Origin: CAXBNB01 sp965267535
GTDB taxonomy: Bacteria; Bacteroidota; Bacteroidia; Cytophagales; Cyclobacteriaceae
Reading direction: 5' to 3'
Assembly (NCBI GenBank): GCA_965267535.1
Contig: OZ254082.1
Location: forward strand, 558,001 to 622,000
DNA: 64,000 nt
In this document: piece after piece, positions 31,384-40,643 of the stretch
How the letters are laid out: each line of letters starts with the position of its first letter
Position numbering within the stretch: the first letter of the stretch is position 1
Translations under genes and position numbers: made by a program
The notes under the pieces: generated by a model
Database searches by the model: none
What the model was told of the DNA's origin: nothing
What the model saw: only the letters and a program-made list of their open reading frames with translations

Positions 31384-34203
31384 TCAATTTTCGGGGAAAA
31401 GCATGCCCACGATATAGTCGCCATTGAGGTATTTTTTACCAGCACGCTGAATGTCTTTCGCTGTAAGTTTGTCAATACGCTTTTCCAGATAGTCCGTCTG
31501 AGCCGGCGGTACTTGCAAAAATGCAGCCCCTTCCAGTTTGTTGAGCCAGTATCCGTTTTTTTGGAGCTTTTCTTTCAACTCTTTGCGCTGGGTTTCTTTA
31601 ATTTTTTGCAGGTCTTTTTCTTCAGGTCCATTCTCTATTATTTTTCGCAGTTCGGTCAGAGCAGCTTCTTTGAGTTCGTGCGCATTTTCAGGGCCGCATG
31701 GAAAACTGATAGAAAACGAGTAGTGTCCGTAGGGGTATTTCGATAGGTTGCCTTGAGCGCCTACTCCATATACTCCTCCTTTTTCTTCCCGCATAATTTC
31801 GATAAGCTTTATGCTCAGAATTTCTCCCAGGCTGCTCAGGTAGTAACTTTCCATAGGGTCGTACTTGGTTTCCCCTTCAAAAGATATACGCACCATACTT
31901 TTAGGGTCTACTCCTTTTTTGTAGATTTTTTCATGAGTGCCTTTTGGTGGTCTTATGCCAAGGTCTACTATTTTATCGTTTCGTTCTACACCCTGCAAGC
32001 TGGCCAGATAGGTGCGCACATATTCCAGAAAAGTATCCTCTTCGATATTGCCTACAAAAAACAGATGGAAGTCGCCGGGGTTGGCAAAGGCTTCTTTATA
32101 TTTTTTCAGGATCAGGTCATAGTCGGTGTTTTGCCAGTCGTTTTCTGTGGGTAGGTCAAAAGACCGGGGGTGGTTGCCCGACATAAATTTACCGTGCTCT
32201 ATGGAGAAATAGAACTGTGGGTTGGAGTGGAGGTTGGCAAACTGCCCTTTGAGTCGCTGTACGTACGAATCGTATGCGTCCTGATCTTTGCGTGGAGCTG
32301 TAAAATACAGGTGGGTCAGTTGAAAGAGTGTTTCCAGATCTTTGGGAGTGCTGCTGCCACTAATGCCCTCGCTGGAGCTGTCTATGTAGGGCGATACATT
32401 GACTACTTTTCCGGCCAATACCTTTCGGAGGTCAACATTGGAAAAATTGCCCACACCAGAAGTAGCAATTACCCGATTGGCCAGATTTGTTTTGGCGTAT
32501 TCCTCATCGGAGTAGTTGGATGTACCTCCGAAGCTAAAGCCACTTAGCAGTATTTCGTCATTTTTATAATCGGTGATCTTGTAGGTCACTTTCATGCCAT
32601 TGCTGAGGGTAACTGTGGTGAAGTCCAGTACCTCATTTCGGTCTCGTTTAGTTATTGTGCCGGGTGTGGGTATAGTTTCCAATAAGTGCTGTGCCACAGC
32701 TTTGTCTTCGTAAGGAGATAGCTCGGCCTGCTCTACCTTTTTCAACAAATCCAGTACTTGCTTTTCAGATACTTTTGGCAGGCCTTCTTTGTCCGGGCCG
32801 GTTAGTATTATCACCCGATTTTGTTGTGTAATAAAGTCATTGATTAGCTTATTTACCCCTTCTATACTTATGGTTGGTATCAGTTGTTTTTGTGTTTCAT
32901 ATTCCCAGGCAATACCGGGTGCTGGCTCGTTTTCCAGGTAGTGCCTTACCATTTCGTCAGCAAAGCCACCCGATTCGGATTTGTCTTTTTCATTATAAGC
33001 CCTTTCCATGCCGGCTAATAGTGACTTTTTCACCCTTTCGAGCTCGGTAGGTTGAAAGCCATATCGTTTGATACGTTGAGCTTCTGTGAGCAGTGCTTCC
33101 AGACCTTCCAGCTGCTGATCTTCAGCTACTCCGGCGTAAAGCTGAAAGGCGTTTTTGTTGCGCGACCAGGAAGAGCCATAGTAGCCACCCCCATAGGTAA
33201 AGGGAGGGTTGGCGCTGTTTCGCAGTTCGTCCAGACGGCTGTTTAGCATACTGGAAAAAAGCTGATTAGTGATCATTTTTCTGTAGCCATTAACCGTGTT
33301 GATTATTTCTACCGGTCTTGGGTCTTTGTACATCACCATTACGTTGGAAAAGGGAGCTTCAGGGTCGCTCTCTACGGCTACCAGCGTTTTTTTATGGTTT
33401 GGCACTTCGTAGATTGTTCTCTCACGGGGTTTGCCGGGGTTTTTCAGGGAAGAAAAGTGAGCTTTGATTTTTTCTTCCATGACCTCAGCATCGATATCGC
33501 CTACTGCTATTACCGCCATTAGGTCGGGGCGGTACCAGTCGGCGTAAAAGTCGCGTAAGGCTTTGTAGTCGAAGGTTTCCAGATTTTCTTTAGTGCCAAT
33601 GGGTAGCCTGTCTGCATATTTAGACCCATACATGACTTTGGGCAGGTATCGGTTGAGCATACGCTTACTTGCTCCCAGTCCAATGCGATACTCTTCCAAT
33701 ACTACGCCACGCTCTTTGTCTATTTCTTCAGCAGAGAGGTCGGCTTGGTGTGCCCAGTCTTCCAGAATCTGAAGGCCTTTGTCCAGTACTTCTTCATCGT
33801 CGGAGGGTATAGGCAGTATGTATACCGTTTCATCAAAGCTGGTGTATGCATTAAGGTGCGCGCCAAATTTTACCCCCACCGACTGTAGGTAGTCAACTAA
33901 TTCATTCTTCTTAAAGTTTTTCGTGCCATTGAAATTCATGTGCTCCATGAAGTGAGCCAGCCCTACCTGATGGTCGTCTTCCAGTATCGATCCGGCATTT
34001 ACCACGAGTCGTAGCTCTACCTTGTCTTCAGGCTTGGGGTTTTCCATTATGTAGTACGACAGTCCGTTTGGAAGTTTGCCGTGTTTCACTTTGGGGTTTA
34101 GGGGTATGGTGCTGTCGCCGGATATCGTTTGGCTCAAGCCAAAACCATAAGAGAATAAGAGAAGAAAAGATAACAGCAAAGAATGTATGTGCGCTAATTT
34201 CAT
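31384..34203 (-). CDS. M16 family zinc metallopeptidase (pitrilysin-like), secreted
   Basis: 939 aa from ATG 34203, chosen because it gives the signal peptide MKLAHIHSLLLSFLLLFSYGFGLS. An upstream in-frame start adds 19 residues without family support. The inverted zinc motif HFMEH (H84, E87, H88) and the distal ligand E164 in ERGVVLEE are intact, 76 residues apart as expected. Four M16 half-domains are present, with a second, inactive-type half from about 520. It degrades peptides in the periplasm or outside. No second M16 gene is adjacent, so it probably acts as a self-contained fused enzyme. Confidence 0.93.
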   Translation of the reverse strand: MKLAHIHSLLLSFLLLFSYGFGLSQTISGDSTIPLNPKVKHGKLPNGLSYYIMENPKPEDKVELRLVVNAGSILEDDHQVGLAHFMEHMNFNGTKNFKKNELVDYLQSVGVKFGAHLNAYTSFDETVYILPIPSDDEEVLDKGLQILEDWAHQADLSAEEIDKERGVVLEEYRIGLGASKRMLNRYLPKVMYGSKYADRLPIGTKENLETFDYKALRDFYADWYRPDLMAVIAVGDIDAEVMEEKIKAHFSSLKNPGKPRERTIYEVPNHKKTLVAVESDPEAPFSNVMVMYKDPRPVEIINTVNGYRKMITNQLFSSMLNSRLDELRNSANPPFTYGGGYYGSSWSRNKNAFQLYAGVAEDQQLEGLEALLTEAQRIKRYGFQPTELERVKKSLLAGMERAYNEKDKSESGGFADEMVRHYLENEPAPGIAWEYETQKQLIPTISIEGVNKLINDFITQQNRVIILTGPDKEGLPKVSEKQVLDLLKKVEQAELSPYEDKAVAQHLLETIPTPGTITKRDRNEVLDFTTVTLSNGMKVTYKITDYKNDEILLSGFSFGGTSNYSDEEYAKTNLANRVIATSGVGNFSNVDLRKVLAGKVVNVSPYIDSSSEGISGSSTPKDLETLFQLTHLYFTAPRKDQDAYDSYVQRLKGQFANLHSNPQFYFSIEHGKFMSGNHPRSFDLPTENDWQNTDYDLILKKYKEAFANPGDFHLFFVGNIEEDTFLEYVRTYLASLQGVERNDKIVDLGIRPPKGTHEKIYKKGVDPKSMVRISFEGETKYDPMESYYLSSLGEILSIKLIEIMREEKGGVYGVGAQGNLSKYPYGHYSFSISFPCGPENAHELKEAALTELRKIIENGPEEKDLQKIKETQRKELKEKLQKNGYWLNKLEGAAFLQVPPAQTDYLEKRIDKLTAKDIQRAGKKYLNGDYIVGMLFPEN

Positions 34204-34510
34204 TATCAAAAATATTGAAGTTTGTAGGTAAATGAGGTGTGAAAATTCAACCTCTAACAACGAGAATACTAATCTATTATTTTCTATCCAAAGTATCTTT
34301 TACGAGTGGTCAATTTGATCATAAAAAGAAGCAGAAGAAACCCTGAGCAGCTAAAGGAAAAGTATTTTTCATTTATGTGTTAAGTTTATGAGATAAAGTA
34401 TAATTTAGAAACTGCTTTGAAAACAGCAAGTCAAAAAAATAAATGCAAGCCACAGTACAAAAGTTTTATGGGCTCCCTGGTATAGTGTAATAATATTTCC
34501 CTGATACATT
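34204..34510. other. Divergent intergenic region between the M16 peptidase and TRAP genes
   Basis: 307 bp, AT-rich, with no supported gene. Near-matches to the -7 element occur but none exact, and no inverted repeat was recognised. Confidence 0.5.
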
Positions 34511-35011
34511 TTGGAAAGAGTAGCTAAATCGATCGATAAGTTTACAGAGAAGACCGGGCAGTGTGTTGCCTGGATATGTGTAGTGTTGGTGGCTATTATT
34601 GGAGTGGATGTGCTGCTACGCTATGTGTTTAATCAGAGCTATGCCGGTTTGTTTGAGCTGGAATGGCACTTGTTTGGTGTGCTTTTTATGCTAGCTATGG
34701 GGTATACACTCAAGCACGACCGTCACGTGCGGGTAGATGTTTTTTACGGCCGTTTTTCGCCCAGCGCCAAAGCGTGGGTAAACCTGGTAGGCGCCACTTT
34801 TTTTCTCATTCCCTTTTGTGTGATCATTATTAAGACTTCCATTCCGTTTGTTATGGCTTCTTATAGCATAGCAGAATCCAGTGCCGACCCGGGAGGGTTG
34901 CCGTATAGGTTTGTTGTTAAATCTATGATCCCGCTGGGGGCTATGCTCTTGCTGCTACAGGCCATATCCGAATGGCTTAAATCCATCACAACCATTACTG
35001 CTAATCGATGA
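34511..35011 (+). CDS. TRAP transporter small permease (DctQ)
   Basis: 166 aa with four hydrophobic helices. VDVLLRYVFNQSYAG and KHDRHVRVDVFYGRFSPSAKAW are typical DctQ sequences. The frame has a TGA at 34502 and no ATG or GTG before conserved sequence, so TTG 34511 is the likely start (ATT 34508 is the alternative). It overlaps DctM by 4 bp. Confidence 0.9.
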   Translation: MERVAKSIDKFTEKTGQCVAWICVVLVAIIGVDVLLRYVFNQSYAGLFELEWHLFGVLFMLAMGYTLKHDRHVRVDVFYGRFSPSAKAWVNLVGATFFLIPFCVIIIKTSIPFVMASYSIAESSADPGGLPYRFVVKSMIPLGAMLLLLQAISEWLKSITTITANR

Positions 35012-36327
35012 CTGAGTATATTCCATTTATATTGTTCGGGTTGGTTTTTTTGCTGATCATGTTTGGCTATCCAGTAGCGTTTACGCTGGGAGGTCTGTCG
35101 GTCATAGCTGGTTTGCTCTATTTCGATGTAGAGTTTTTTTATTTGCTTTCGCTGCGTATATACGGCACCATGAACAATTTTGTGTTGATGGCTGTACCCT
35201 TGTTTGTGTTTATGGGGATCATGCTGGAAAAGTCCGGATTGGCAGAGAGCCTGCTCGAAACAATGGCCATGCTGTTTGGTAAACTCAAAGGAGGATTGGC
35301 CATATCGGTGGTTATAGTAGGTGCTATGCTGGCGGCATCTACCGGTATAGTAGGAGCCACGGTCATTACTATGGGTATGATTAGCCTGCCTACCATGCTC
35401 AAGCGGGGATACAAAACAGAGTTGGCCACCGGAGTTATCGCTTCGTCTGGAACACTTGGGCAAATCATACCACCATCGGTAGTGCTGGTGCTTCTGGGTA
35501 GTGTACTCAATGTCTCGGTAGGCGACTTGTTTACGGCAGCTATTATGCCGGGTGTAGTTTTGGTGGGTATGTACCTTATTTACATAGTGATAGTGTCAGC
35601 AGTAAAGCCAGAAATAGCCCCAAGCATAAGTGCGGCAGAGCGGGAGGAGTTTTGGAAAGAAGGTGCGGCTAAAAAGATTGTCTATGCTTTCGTGTTTCCT
35701 TTTTTGCTCATTTTGCTTGTTCTGGGCTCCATTTTTGCCGGTATAGCCTCTCCTACCGAAGCAGCCGCTGTAGGAGCCATTGGAGCCATTTTGCTTACAG
35801 TCATACAAAAGAAATTTAGCCTCAACATCCTTCGTGATGTCATGAAAGATACCACCTTTCTCACCTGTATGGTATTTGGCATTCTTATAGGAGCCACCTC
35901 ATTTTCCTTGGTATTCAGGGGTATGGGAGGCGACAAGCTCCTTTCTGAACTGATAGCCGGCAGTCAGCTGTCACCGTATGTGTTTTTGACTTTGGTGCTT
36001 TTGGTGGTCTTTGTAGCCGGATTTTTTATAGATTTCATAGAGATTATCTTCATAATAGTGCCGGTAGCTGCTCCTATTTTTGCGGCTCTGGGTATCGATT
36101 TGGTTTGGGTGGGTATTCTTATTGCACTCAATCTCCAGACTTCTTTTCTTACTCCACCCTTTGGGTTTTCATTGTTTTATCTTAAAGGAGTAGCACCACC
36201 GCAGGTTACTACCGCGCAGCTATATCGTGGTATTATACCTTTTGTTGTTATACAGCTGCTGCTGTTGGTACTGGTCATAGCCTTTCCGGAGCTTGTTTCA
36301 TTTCTCCCTGCTCTGATGGAAAAATAG
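35008..36327 (+). CDS. TRAP transporter large permease (DctM)
   Basis: 439 aa, about 12 hydrophobic segments. VPLFVFMGIMLEKSGLAE, GTLGQIIPPSVVLVLLG and FIDFIEIIFIIVPVAAPIF are DctM signatures. Na+-coupled importer of organic acids or sugars with DctQ. The extracytoplasmic solute receptor DctP, normally encoded beside these genes, is missing from the neighbourhood, so substrate cannot be guessed from context. Confidence 0.93.
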   Translation: MTEYIPFILFGLVFLLIMFGYPVAFTLGGLSVIAGLLYFDVEFFYLLSLRIYGTMNNFVLMAVPLFVFMGIMLEKSGLAESLLETMAMLFGKLKGGLAISVVIVGAMLAASTGIVGATVITMGMISLPTMLKRGYKTELATGVIASSGTLGQIIPPSVVLVLLGSVLNVSVGDLFTAAIMPGVVLVGMYLIYIVIVSAVKPEIAPSISAAEREEFWKEGAAKKIVYAFVFPFLLILLVLGSIFAGIASPTEAAAVGAIGAILLTVIQKKFSLNILRDVMKDTTFLTCMVFGILIGATSFSLVFRGMGGDKLLSELIAGSQLSPYVFLTLVLLVVFVAGFFIDFIEIIFIIVPVAAPIFAALGIDLVWVGILIALNLQTSFLTPPFGFSLFYLKGVAPPQVTTAQLYRGIIPFVVIQLLLLVLVIAFPELVSFLPALMEK

Positions 36328-36382
36328 CGATAGGATTTGATTAGATTTGTTATTGTGCAATAACCTAAAAATTCTATTAACT

Positions 36383-36616
36383 ATGTGGATCGAACAAGAC
36401 GACAAGCTGATCAAATCGTTCACTTTTCAAAATTTTACAGAGGCCTTTGGCTTTATGTCTAAGGTGGCTATAGAGGCAGAAAAGATGAATCATCACCCGG
36501 AGTGGACCAATGTCTACAATAAAGTAAGTTTTAGACTATCGACACACGATGCGGGCGATGTAGTTACAGAAAAAGATCGTAAACTGGCAGAAATAATAGA
36601 AAAACTAGCCGGATAA
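36383..36616 (+). CDS. 4a-hydroxytetrahydrobiopterin dehydratase (PCD)
   Basis: 77 aa from ATG 36383; an upstream in-frame start adds 12 residues not seen in the family. EKMNHHPEWTNVYNKV with H37/H38 is the pterin-4a-carbinolamine dehydratase signature, and THDAGDVVTEKD completes the site. It recycles pterin after aromatic amino acid hydroxylases. No hydroxylase gene is nearby; many bacterial copies have other pterin or molybdopterin-related roles. The protein is shorter than the usual about 100 aa but has the whole core. Confidence 0.9.
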   Translation: MWIEQDDKLIKSFTFQNFTEAFGFMSKVAIEAEKMNHHPEWTNVYNKVSFRLSTHDAGDVVTEKDRKLAEIIEKLAG

Positions 36617-36678
36617 AACTATGCTCACCAGAGCGCTGTTTATGGAGGATCCCATTACTCTTGCTTTAATTTTACTAT

Positions 36679-37368
36679 ATGGAATTTAACGCCTCACTCT
36701 ATTTGGTGCCTACGCCTATTGGCAACCTGGCAGATATTACACTGAGGGCACTGGAAGTATTGAAGTCGGTAGATATAGTGCTGGCAGAAGATACCCGCAC
36801 CACCGGTGTGTTGCTCAAGCATTATGAGATCAGTACCACACTCAAAAGTTATCATATACACAATGAGCACCAGCAGCTGCAGCATATCATAGCAGCGCTT
36901 CGAGCTGGCAAGCGTATGGCGTTGGTGTCAGATGCCGGTACTCCGGCTATTTCAGATCCGGGTTTTTTGCTGGTGCGAGAGTGTCTGCAGCAGGATATAG
37001 CTATAGAATGCCTGCCGGGTGCTACGGCTTTTGTGCCGGCGCTGGTGTCGTCTGGCTTGCCAACAGATCGATTTGTTTTCGAAGGGTTTCTTCCTGTAAA
37101 GAAAGGAAGGCAAACGAGACTGGAAAGCTTGCAGGAGGAAAAAAGAACGATGATTTTTTATGAATCGCCCCATCGCTTGCTTAAAACATTGGGGCATTTT
37201 GCTCAGTATTTTGGAGAGACTCGTCAGGCATCTGTATCCAGAGAGCTAACCAAAATGTTTGAAGAAACCGTAAACGGTAGTATTGCAGAAATCATAAATC
37301 ATTTTGAGGACAAGAAAATCAAAGGTGAAATCGTACTAGTAGTAGCCGGAAAAACAAACAAAACATGA
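36679..37368 (+). CDS. rsmI: 16S rRNA (cytidine1402-2'-O)-methyltransferase
   Basis: 229 aa tetrapyrrole-methylase-fold enzyme. LVPTPIGNLADITLRA (8-23), LAEDTRTTGVLLKHY and SDAGTPAISDPG are hallmark motifs. Methylates C1402 in the P-site decoding region with SAM. Overlaps the next gene by 4 bp. Confidence 0.96.
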   Translation: MEFNASLYLVPTPIGNLADITLRALEVLKSVDIVLAEDTRTTGVLLKHYEISTTLKSYHIHNEHQQLQHIIAALRAGKRMALVSDAGTPAISDPGFLLVRECLQQDIAIECLPGATAFVPALVSSGLPTDRFVFEGFLPVKKGRQTRLESLQEEKRTMIFYESPHRLLKTLGHFAQYFGETRQASVSRELTKMFEETVNGSIAEIINHFEDKKIKGEIVLVVAGKTNKT

Positions 37369-38150
37369 ACCTGAATAAGATCAAACAACAAGTAATAGAA
37401 CTCTCTCTGCAGTGTGGGGAGTTTATGCAGCAGGAGGCCAGCTCATTCGATTATTCTAAAGTAGAACTGAAAGGAAAAAACGATCTGGTATCTTATGTAG
37501 ACAAAGAGCTTGAGATGCGTATGGTAGAAGGTCTGAAGAAGATAGTGCCTGAAGCCGGATTTCTTACAGAAGAAGGCACTCAGCAGCAAGACGACAATCC
37601 CTTGAAGTGGATAATAGATCCGCTCGATGGCACAACAAATTTTGTACACGGCTTGCCTGTATACTCCTCCAGCATAGCGTTGATTGATCACCATGACCTG
37701 CTGGTAGGTGTGGTCAATGAGGTAAACCGGGGCGAATGCTTTCACGCCAGTAAAGGAGGAGGGGCATTTTGCAACGACAAACCCATAAAAGTGTCTAAGC
37801 TAGAGCACCTGAGCGATAGTTTGCTGGCAACAGGTTTCCCTTTTTACGATTTCGAAAAGCTAGATCAGTACATCCGCATTATTAACGAGCTGATGCAAAA
37901 CGCCCACGGCTTGCGTAGGTTAGGGAGTGCAGCAGTAGATTTAGCTTATGTGGCCATGGGCAGGTACGAGGCTTATTTTGAATATAACCTCAATGCCTGG
38001 GATGTGGCAGCAGGTATGCTTATCGTAAAAGAGGCCGGAGGAGTAGTGACCGATTTTTCAGGAGGAGACAATGCCTTATTTGGCAGGGAGATGGTAGCAG
38101 CCAATGCGATACACCCCGAAATGATGAAAGTGATAAAAAAATACTGGTAA
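37365..38150 (+). CDS. Inositol monophosphatase family protein
   Basis: 261 aa Mg2+-dependent phosphatase. Metal ligands E69/E70 (TEEG), D85 and D88 in WIIDPLDGTTNFVHGLP, and NAWDVAAG near residue 212 are present. Substrate could be inositol phosphate, histidinol phosphate or PAP. Sequence alone does not decide. It is coupled to rsmI by a 4-bp overlap. Confidence 0.92.
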   Translation: MNLNKIKQQVIELSLQCGEFMQQEASSFDYSKVELKGKNDLVSYVDKELEMRMVEGLKKIVPEAGFLTEEGTQQQDDNPLKWIIDPLDGTTNFVHGLPVYSSSIALIDHHDLLVGVVNEVNRGECFHASKGGGAFCNDKPIKVSKLEHLSDSLLATGFPFYDFEKLDQYIRIINELMQNAHGLRRLGSAAVDLAYVAMGRYEAYFEYNLNAWDVAAGMLIVKEAGGVVTDFSGGDNALFGREMVAANAIHPEMMKVIKKYW

Positions 38151-38184
38151 ATTTGCCAACTCAAATTAAAAGAGCACCGTACGC

Positions 38185-38337
38185 ATGAGCATGCAGGAAA
38201 TATTGATAGGGCTATTGTTTGTAGTAGCTGTAGGTTTTGTAGGAAGAAAAATTTATCAGGAGTTTACCGCAAAAAGCGGCTGTGCCAAAGGTTGTGGAGC
38301 CTGCGATATGACCAAAAACAGTCCTATGGACAACTAA
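38185..38337 (+). CDS. FeoB-associated Cys-rich membrane protein
   Basis: A 50-codon ORF, ATG 38185. One hydrophobic helix (residues 6-20) starting MQEILIGLLFVVAVGFVG is followed by a cytosolic tail with C33-x3-C37-x2-C40 (CAKGCGAC). This is the pattern of the short proteins usually encoded beside the ferrous-iron transporter feoB. No feoA/feoB is here. It lies 34 bp after the phosphatase gene and before a 2Fe-2S reductase, so an iron or redox role is plausible but unproven. Confidence 0.72.
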   Translation: MSMQEILIGLLFVVAVGFVGRKIYQEFTAKSGCAKGCGACDMTKNSPMDN

Positions 38338-38432
38338 CAAGTCCACCATCTCCCAAAAACAATTTTATAATCATTCGACAAAAAAGGTAGCAGCCAGTAG
38401 ATTTGCGCCTCATATTTAATCGCACAAGAGTA

Positions 38433-39539
38433 ATGGCATTTGGTTTATTTAAAAGAAAAAAGAAGAAAGAATCTACAGATTCCAGGTTTTTGACCCTTAC
38501 CATCAAAGAAGTAAGAAAGGAAACAGATGATGCTGTAAGTCTGGTCTTTGAAGAACCCGCTTCAGGAAAGCTAAATTATAAGCCGGGGCAGTTTATTACG
38601 ATTATCCTGACTGTAGGCGGCAAGAAGATCCGTAGAGCCTACTCGCTGTATAGTTCGCCGTATCTGGGAGAAAATCCCGCTGTGACTGTAAAAAGAGTAG
38701 AAGGAGGGGTTATGTCTAATTATATCAATAGCGAACTCAAAGCAGGCGATCAGATAGAGATTATGGAACCCATGGGTTCGTTTACTACAGCCATCAGTGC
38801 AGCCAACAGCCGTCACCTGTATTTGATTGGGGGAGGTAGCGGCATTACCCCACTACTATCGATAGCCAAATCGGTATTGGCAGAAGAGCAAGACAGTAAA
38901 GTGTCATTGATTTATGCCAACCGGGACGAGTCGTCTATCATTTTTAATCATACCTTGAAAACAATGCAGGCCGATTATACAGGCCGGTTCGATGTGGTAC
39001 ACTTTCTGGAAACGCCACCCGCGGAGTGGACCGGATACACCGGGTGGCTCGAGGCAGCAAAGCTAAGCGCAGCATTCGATAGTCTGAAAGACGATAAGTA
39101 TACAGATGTGTCGTACTACACCTGTGGGCCAGAGCCTATGATGAACATAGTTATGAGTACACTGGACAGCATGGGAGTACCCGCTGACAAAAAGCACAAA
39201 GAAAGTTTTGTAGCAGGCAATACTTCGCCAAGTGAGATCATAGCAGAGGATAGTCAGTCTGTAGAAGAGCGCGAAGTTACCGTGATATTAGATGGTGAGG
39301 AACACAAATTTTCCGTGTCACCGAAGAGTACAATACTGGAATCAGGGTTAGATGAAAATATAGATATGCCTTACTCATGCCAGAGTGGGTTGTGTACGGC
39401 GTGCAGAGGCAAATGCCTGTCGGGTAAAATAAAGATGGACGAAGAAAGCGGATTGTCCGAAGAAGAAAAATCAGAAGGGTATGTGCTGCTTTGCGTAGGC
39501 CACCCAATGACCGACGATGTAGTAGTGGAGATAGGTTAA
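38433..39539 (+). CDS. Ferredoxin--NAD(P) reductase with C-terminal 2Fe-2S domain (PaaE-like)
   Basis: 368 aa from ATG 38433; a TTG 30 bp upstream is less likely. FAD-binding domain with RAYSLYSSP, NAD-binding region with YLIGGGSGITPLLSI and YYTCGPEPMM, then a plant-type ferredoxin domain with C316, C321, C324 and C354 (spacing C-x4-C-x2-C-x29-C). Electron-transfer component from NAD(P)H to an oxygenase or acceptor. The paaABC epoxidase genes are absent, so the partner is unknown. Confidence 0.92.
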   Translation: MAFGLFKRKKKKESTDSRFLTLTIKEVRKETDDAVSLVFEEPASGKLNYKPGQFITIILTVGGKKIRRAYSLYSSPYLGENPAVTVKRVEGGVMSNYINSELKAGDQIEIMEPMGSFTTAISAANSRHLYLIGGGSGITPLLSIAKSVLAEEQDSKVSLIYANRDESSIIFNHTLKTMQADYTGRFDVVHFLETPPAEWTGYTGWLEAAKLSAAFDSLKDDKYTDVSYYTCGPEPMMNIVMSTLDSMGVPADKKHKESFVAGNTSPSEIIAEDSQSVEEREVTVILDGEEHKFSVSPKSTILESGLDENIDMPYSCQSGLCTACRGKCLSGKIKMDEESGLSEEEKSEGYVLLCVGHPMTDDVVVEIG

Positions 39540-39565
39540 TTATATAAAGACTTAGTAGGTCTTAC

Positions 39566-39610
39566 AAAAATGCCTGCACCCGGGTTTGTCTGAGTGCAGG
39601 CATTTTTTTT
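39566..39610. terminator. Bidirectional terminator after the reductase gene
   Basis: AAAAATGCCTGCAC (39566-39579) pairs with GTGCAGGCATTTTT (39594-39607), perfect 14-bp stem, then T residues. It slightly overlaps the end of the converging gene. Confidence 0.9.
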
Positions 39611-40385
39611 ATATATCGCAAAGAGCCACGGCGTTTTTTAGAGAAGCAATAGGGTCTTTGCTTTTTGGGATAAATTCCTGAGCCACATACCCCTTATAAC
39701 CGCTATTGGCGATAGCCCGCATAATAGCCGGATAGTTTAGCTCTTGCGAGTCGTCTATTTCAGCTCTGCCTGGTACTCCGCCTGTATGGTAGTGGTTGAT
39801 GTATGTATGGTATTTTTCTATAGTAGCTATAATGTCTCCCTCCATGATTTGCATGTGGTATATGTCGTAGAGGAGTTTTAATCGATCTGAGCCTATTTTA
39901 TCTATAAGCGAGACACCCCACATGGTATGATCACAGTGGTAATCCGGGTGGTCTACCTTACTGTTGAGCAGTTCCATAGATAGAGTCACGTTGTATTGCT
40001 CAGCAATTTTGAGTACGGGCTCCAGGCCTCTGGCGCAGTTCTCCCACCCCAGTTCATCAGAGATTCCGTTTCTGTTTCCTGGAAAACAGATCATAGTGGT
40101 CAGTCCATGATCGGCAGCCAGCGGTATGCGCTCTGCATAGTCTTTGAGCAGTTGTTTGTGATACTGTGGATCGTTGAACCCCCGCTCTATCATGAGAGGA
40201 CTTCCGTTTGGCATGGCACACGTGAGGTCGTATTTTTGAGCAATTTTCCATTCGTTTGGTTCGAGAAGGTCTATAGAACCTATACCTATCTCCTGTGCTA
40301 TTTCACATAATTCTTCCAGAGGAATGTGCTCGTAACACCACCTGCATACCGAGTGATTGATGTTTCCTTTTAATTTATTTTCCAT
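39609..40385 (-). CDS. Hydroxypyruvate isomerase-like TIM-barrel protein
   Basis: 258 aa xylose-isomerase-like TIM barrel. Four metal ligands at the expected strand ends: E138 (SMELLNS), D174 (LLYDIYHMQ), H200 (HYHTGG) and E237 (AQEFIP). The pattern is that of Hyi, which converts hydroxypyruvate to tartronate semialdehyde. Related ketose epimerases share these motifs, so the substrate is not certain. Single gene with terminator on its 3' side and a dyad in its promoter. Confidence 0.85.
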   Translation of the reverse strand: MENKLKGNINHSVCRWCYEHIPLEELCEIAQEIGIGSIDLLEPNEWKIAQKYDLTCAMPNGSPLMIERGFNDPQYHKQLLKDYAERIPLAADHGLTTMICFPGNRNGISDELGWENCARGLEPVLKIAEQYNVTLSMELLNSKVDHPDYHCDHTMWGVSLIDKIGSDRLKLLYDIYHMQIMEGDIIATIEKYHTYINHYHTGGVPGRAEIDDSQELNYPAIMRAIANSGYKGYVAQEFIPKSKDPIASLKNAVALCDI

Positions 40386-40429
40386 GTCTGACGTTCAATT
40401 TTTTAGTGAATGATTAGCGATGCTTCGTT

Positions 40430-40448
40430 AAACGTAAATATAACGTTT
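40430..40448. promoter_or_regulatory. Dyad AAACGT-N7-ACGTTT in the promoter of the hydroxypyruvate isomerase-like gene
   Basis: AAACGT (40430-40435) and ACGTTT (40443-40448) flank 7 bases. On the minus strand it overlaps TATATTTA, a near-match to the -7 element. Possible operator. Confidence 0.35.
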
Positions 40449-40643
40449 TACAATGTAGGATAATAATTCATTAACTTTGAAATTGACTATTATTTTTTGA
40501 TAGTCAGGAATATACCGGCCCGAGCGGATGAGTATGAAATCTGGGAATCGTATAAAAAATTCTTTGTATTGGTCAAAAGATTTGTCAATATTGTAGAGGC
40601 TATGGATTCATCAATTTTTTAACTAACCAATTTAACAATAAAA

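Noticed and set aside
34861..35463. 200-codon antisense frame across the TRAP genes
   Set aside because: His/Gln-rich, no domain, opposite to two recognised transporter subunits.
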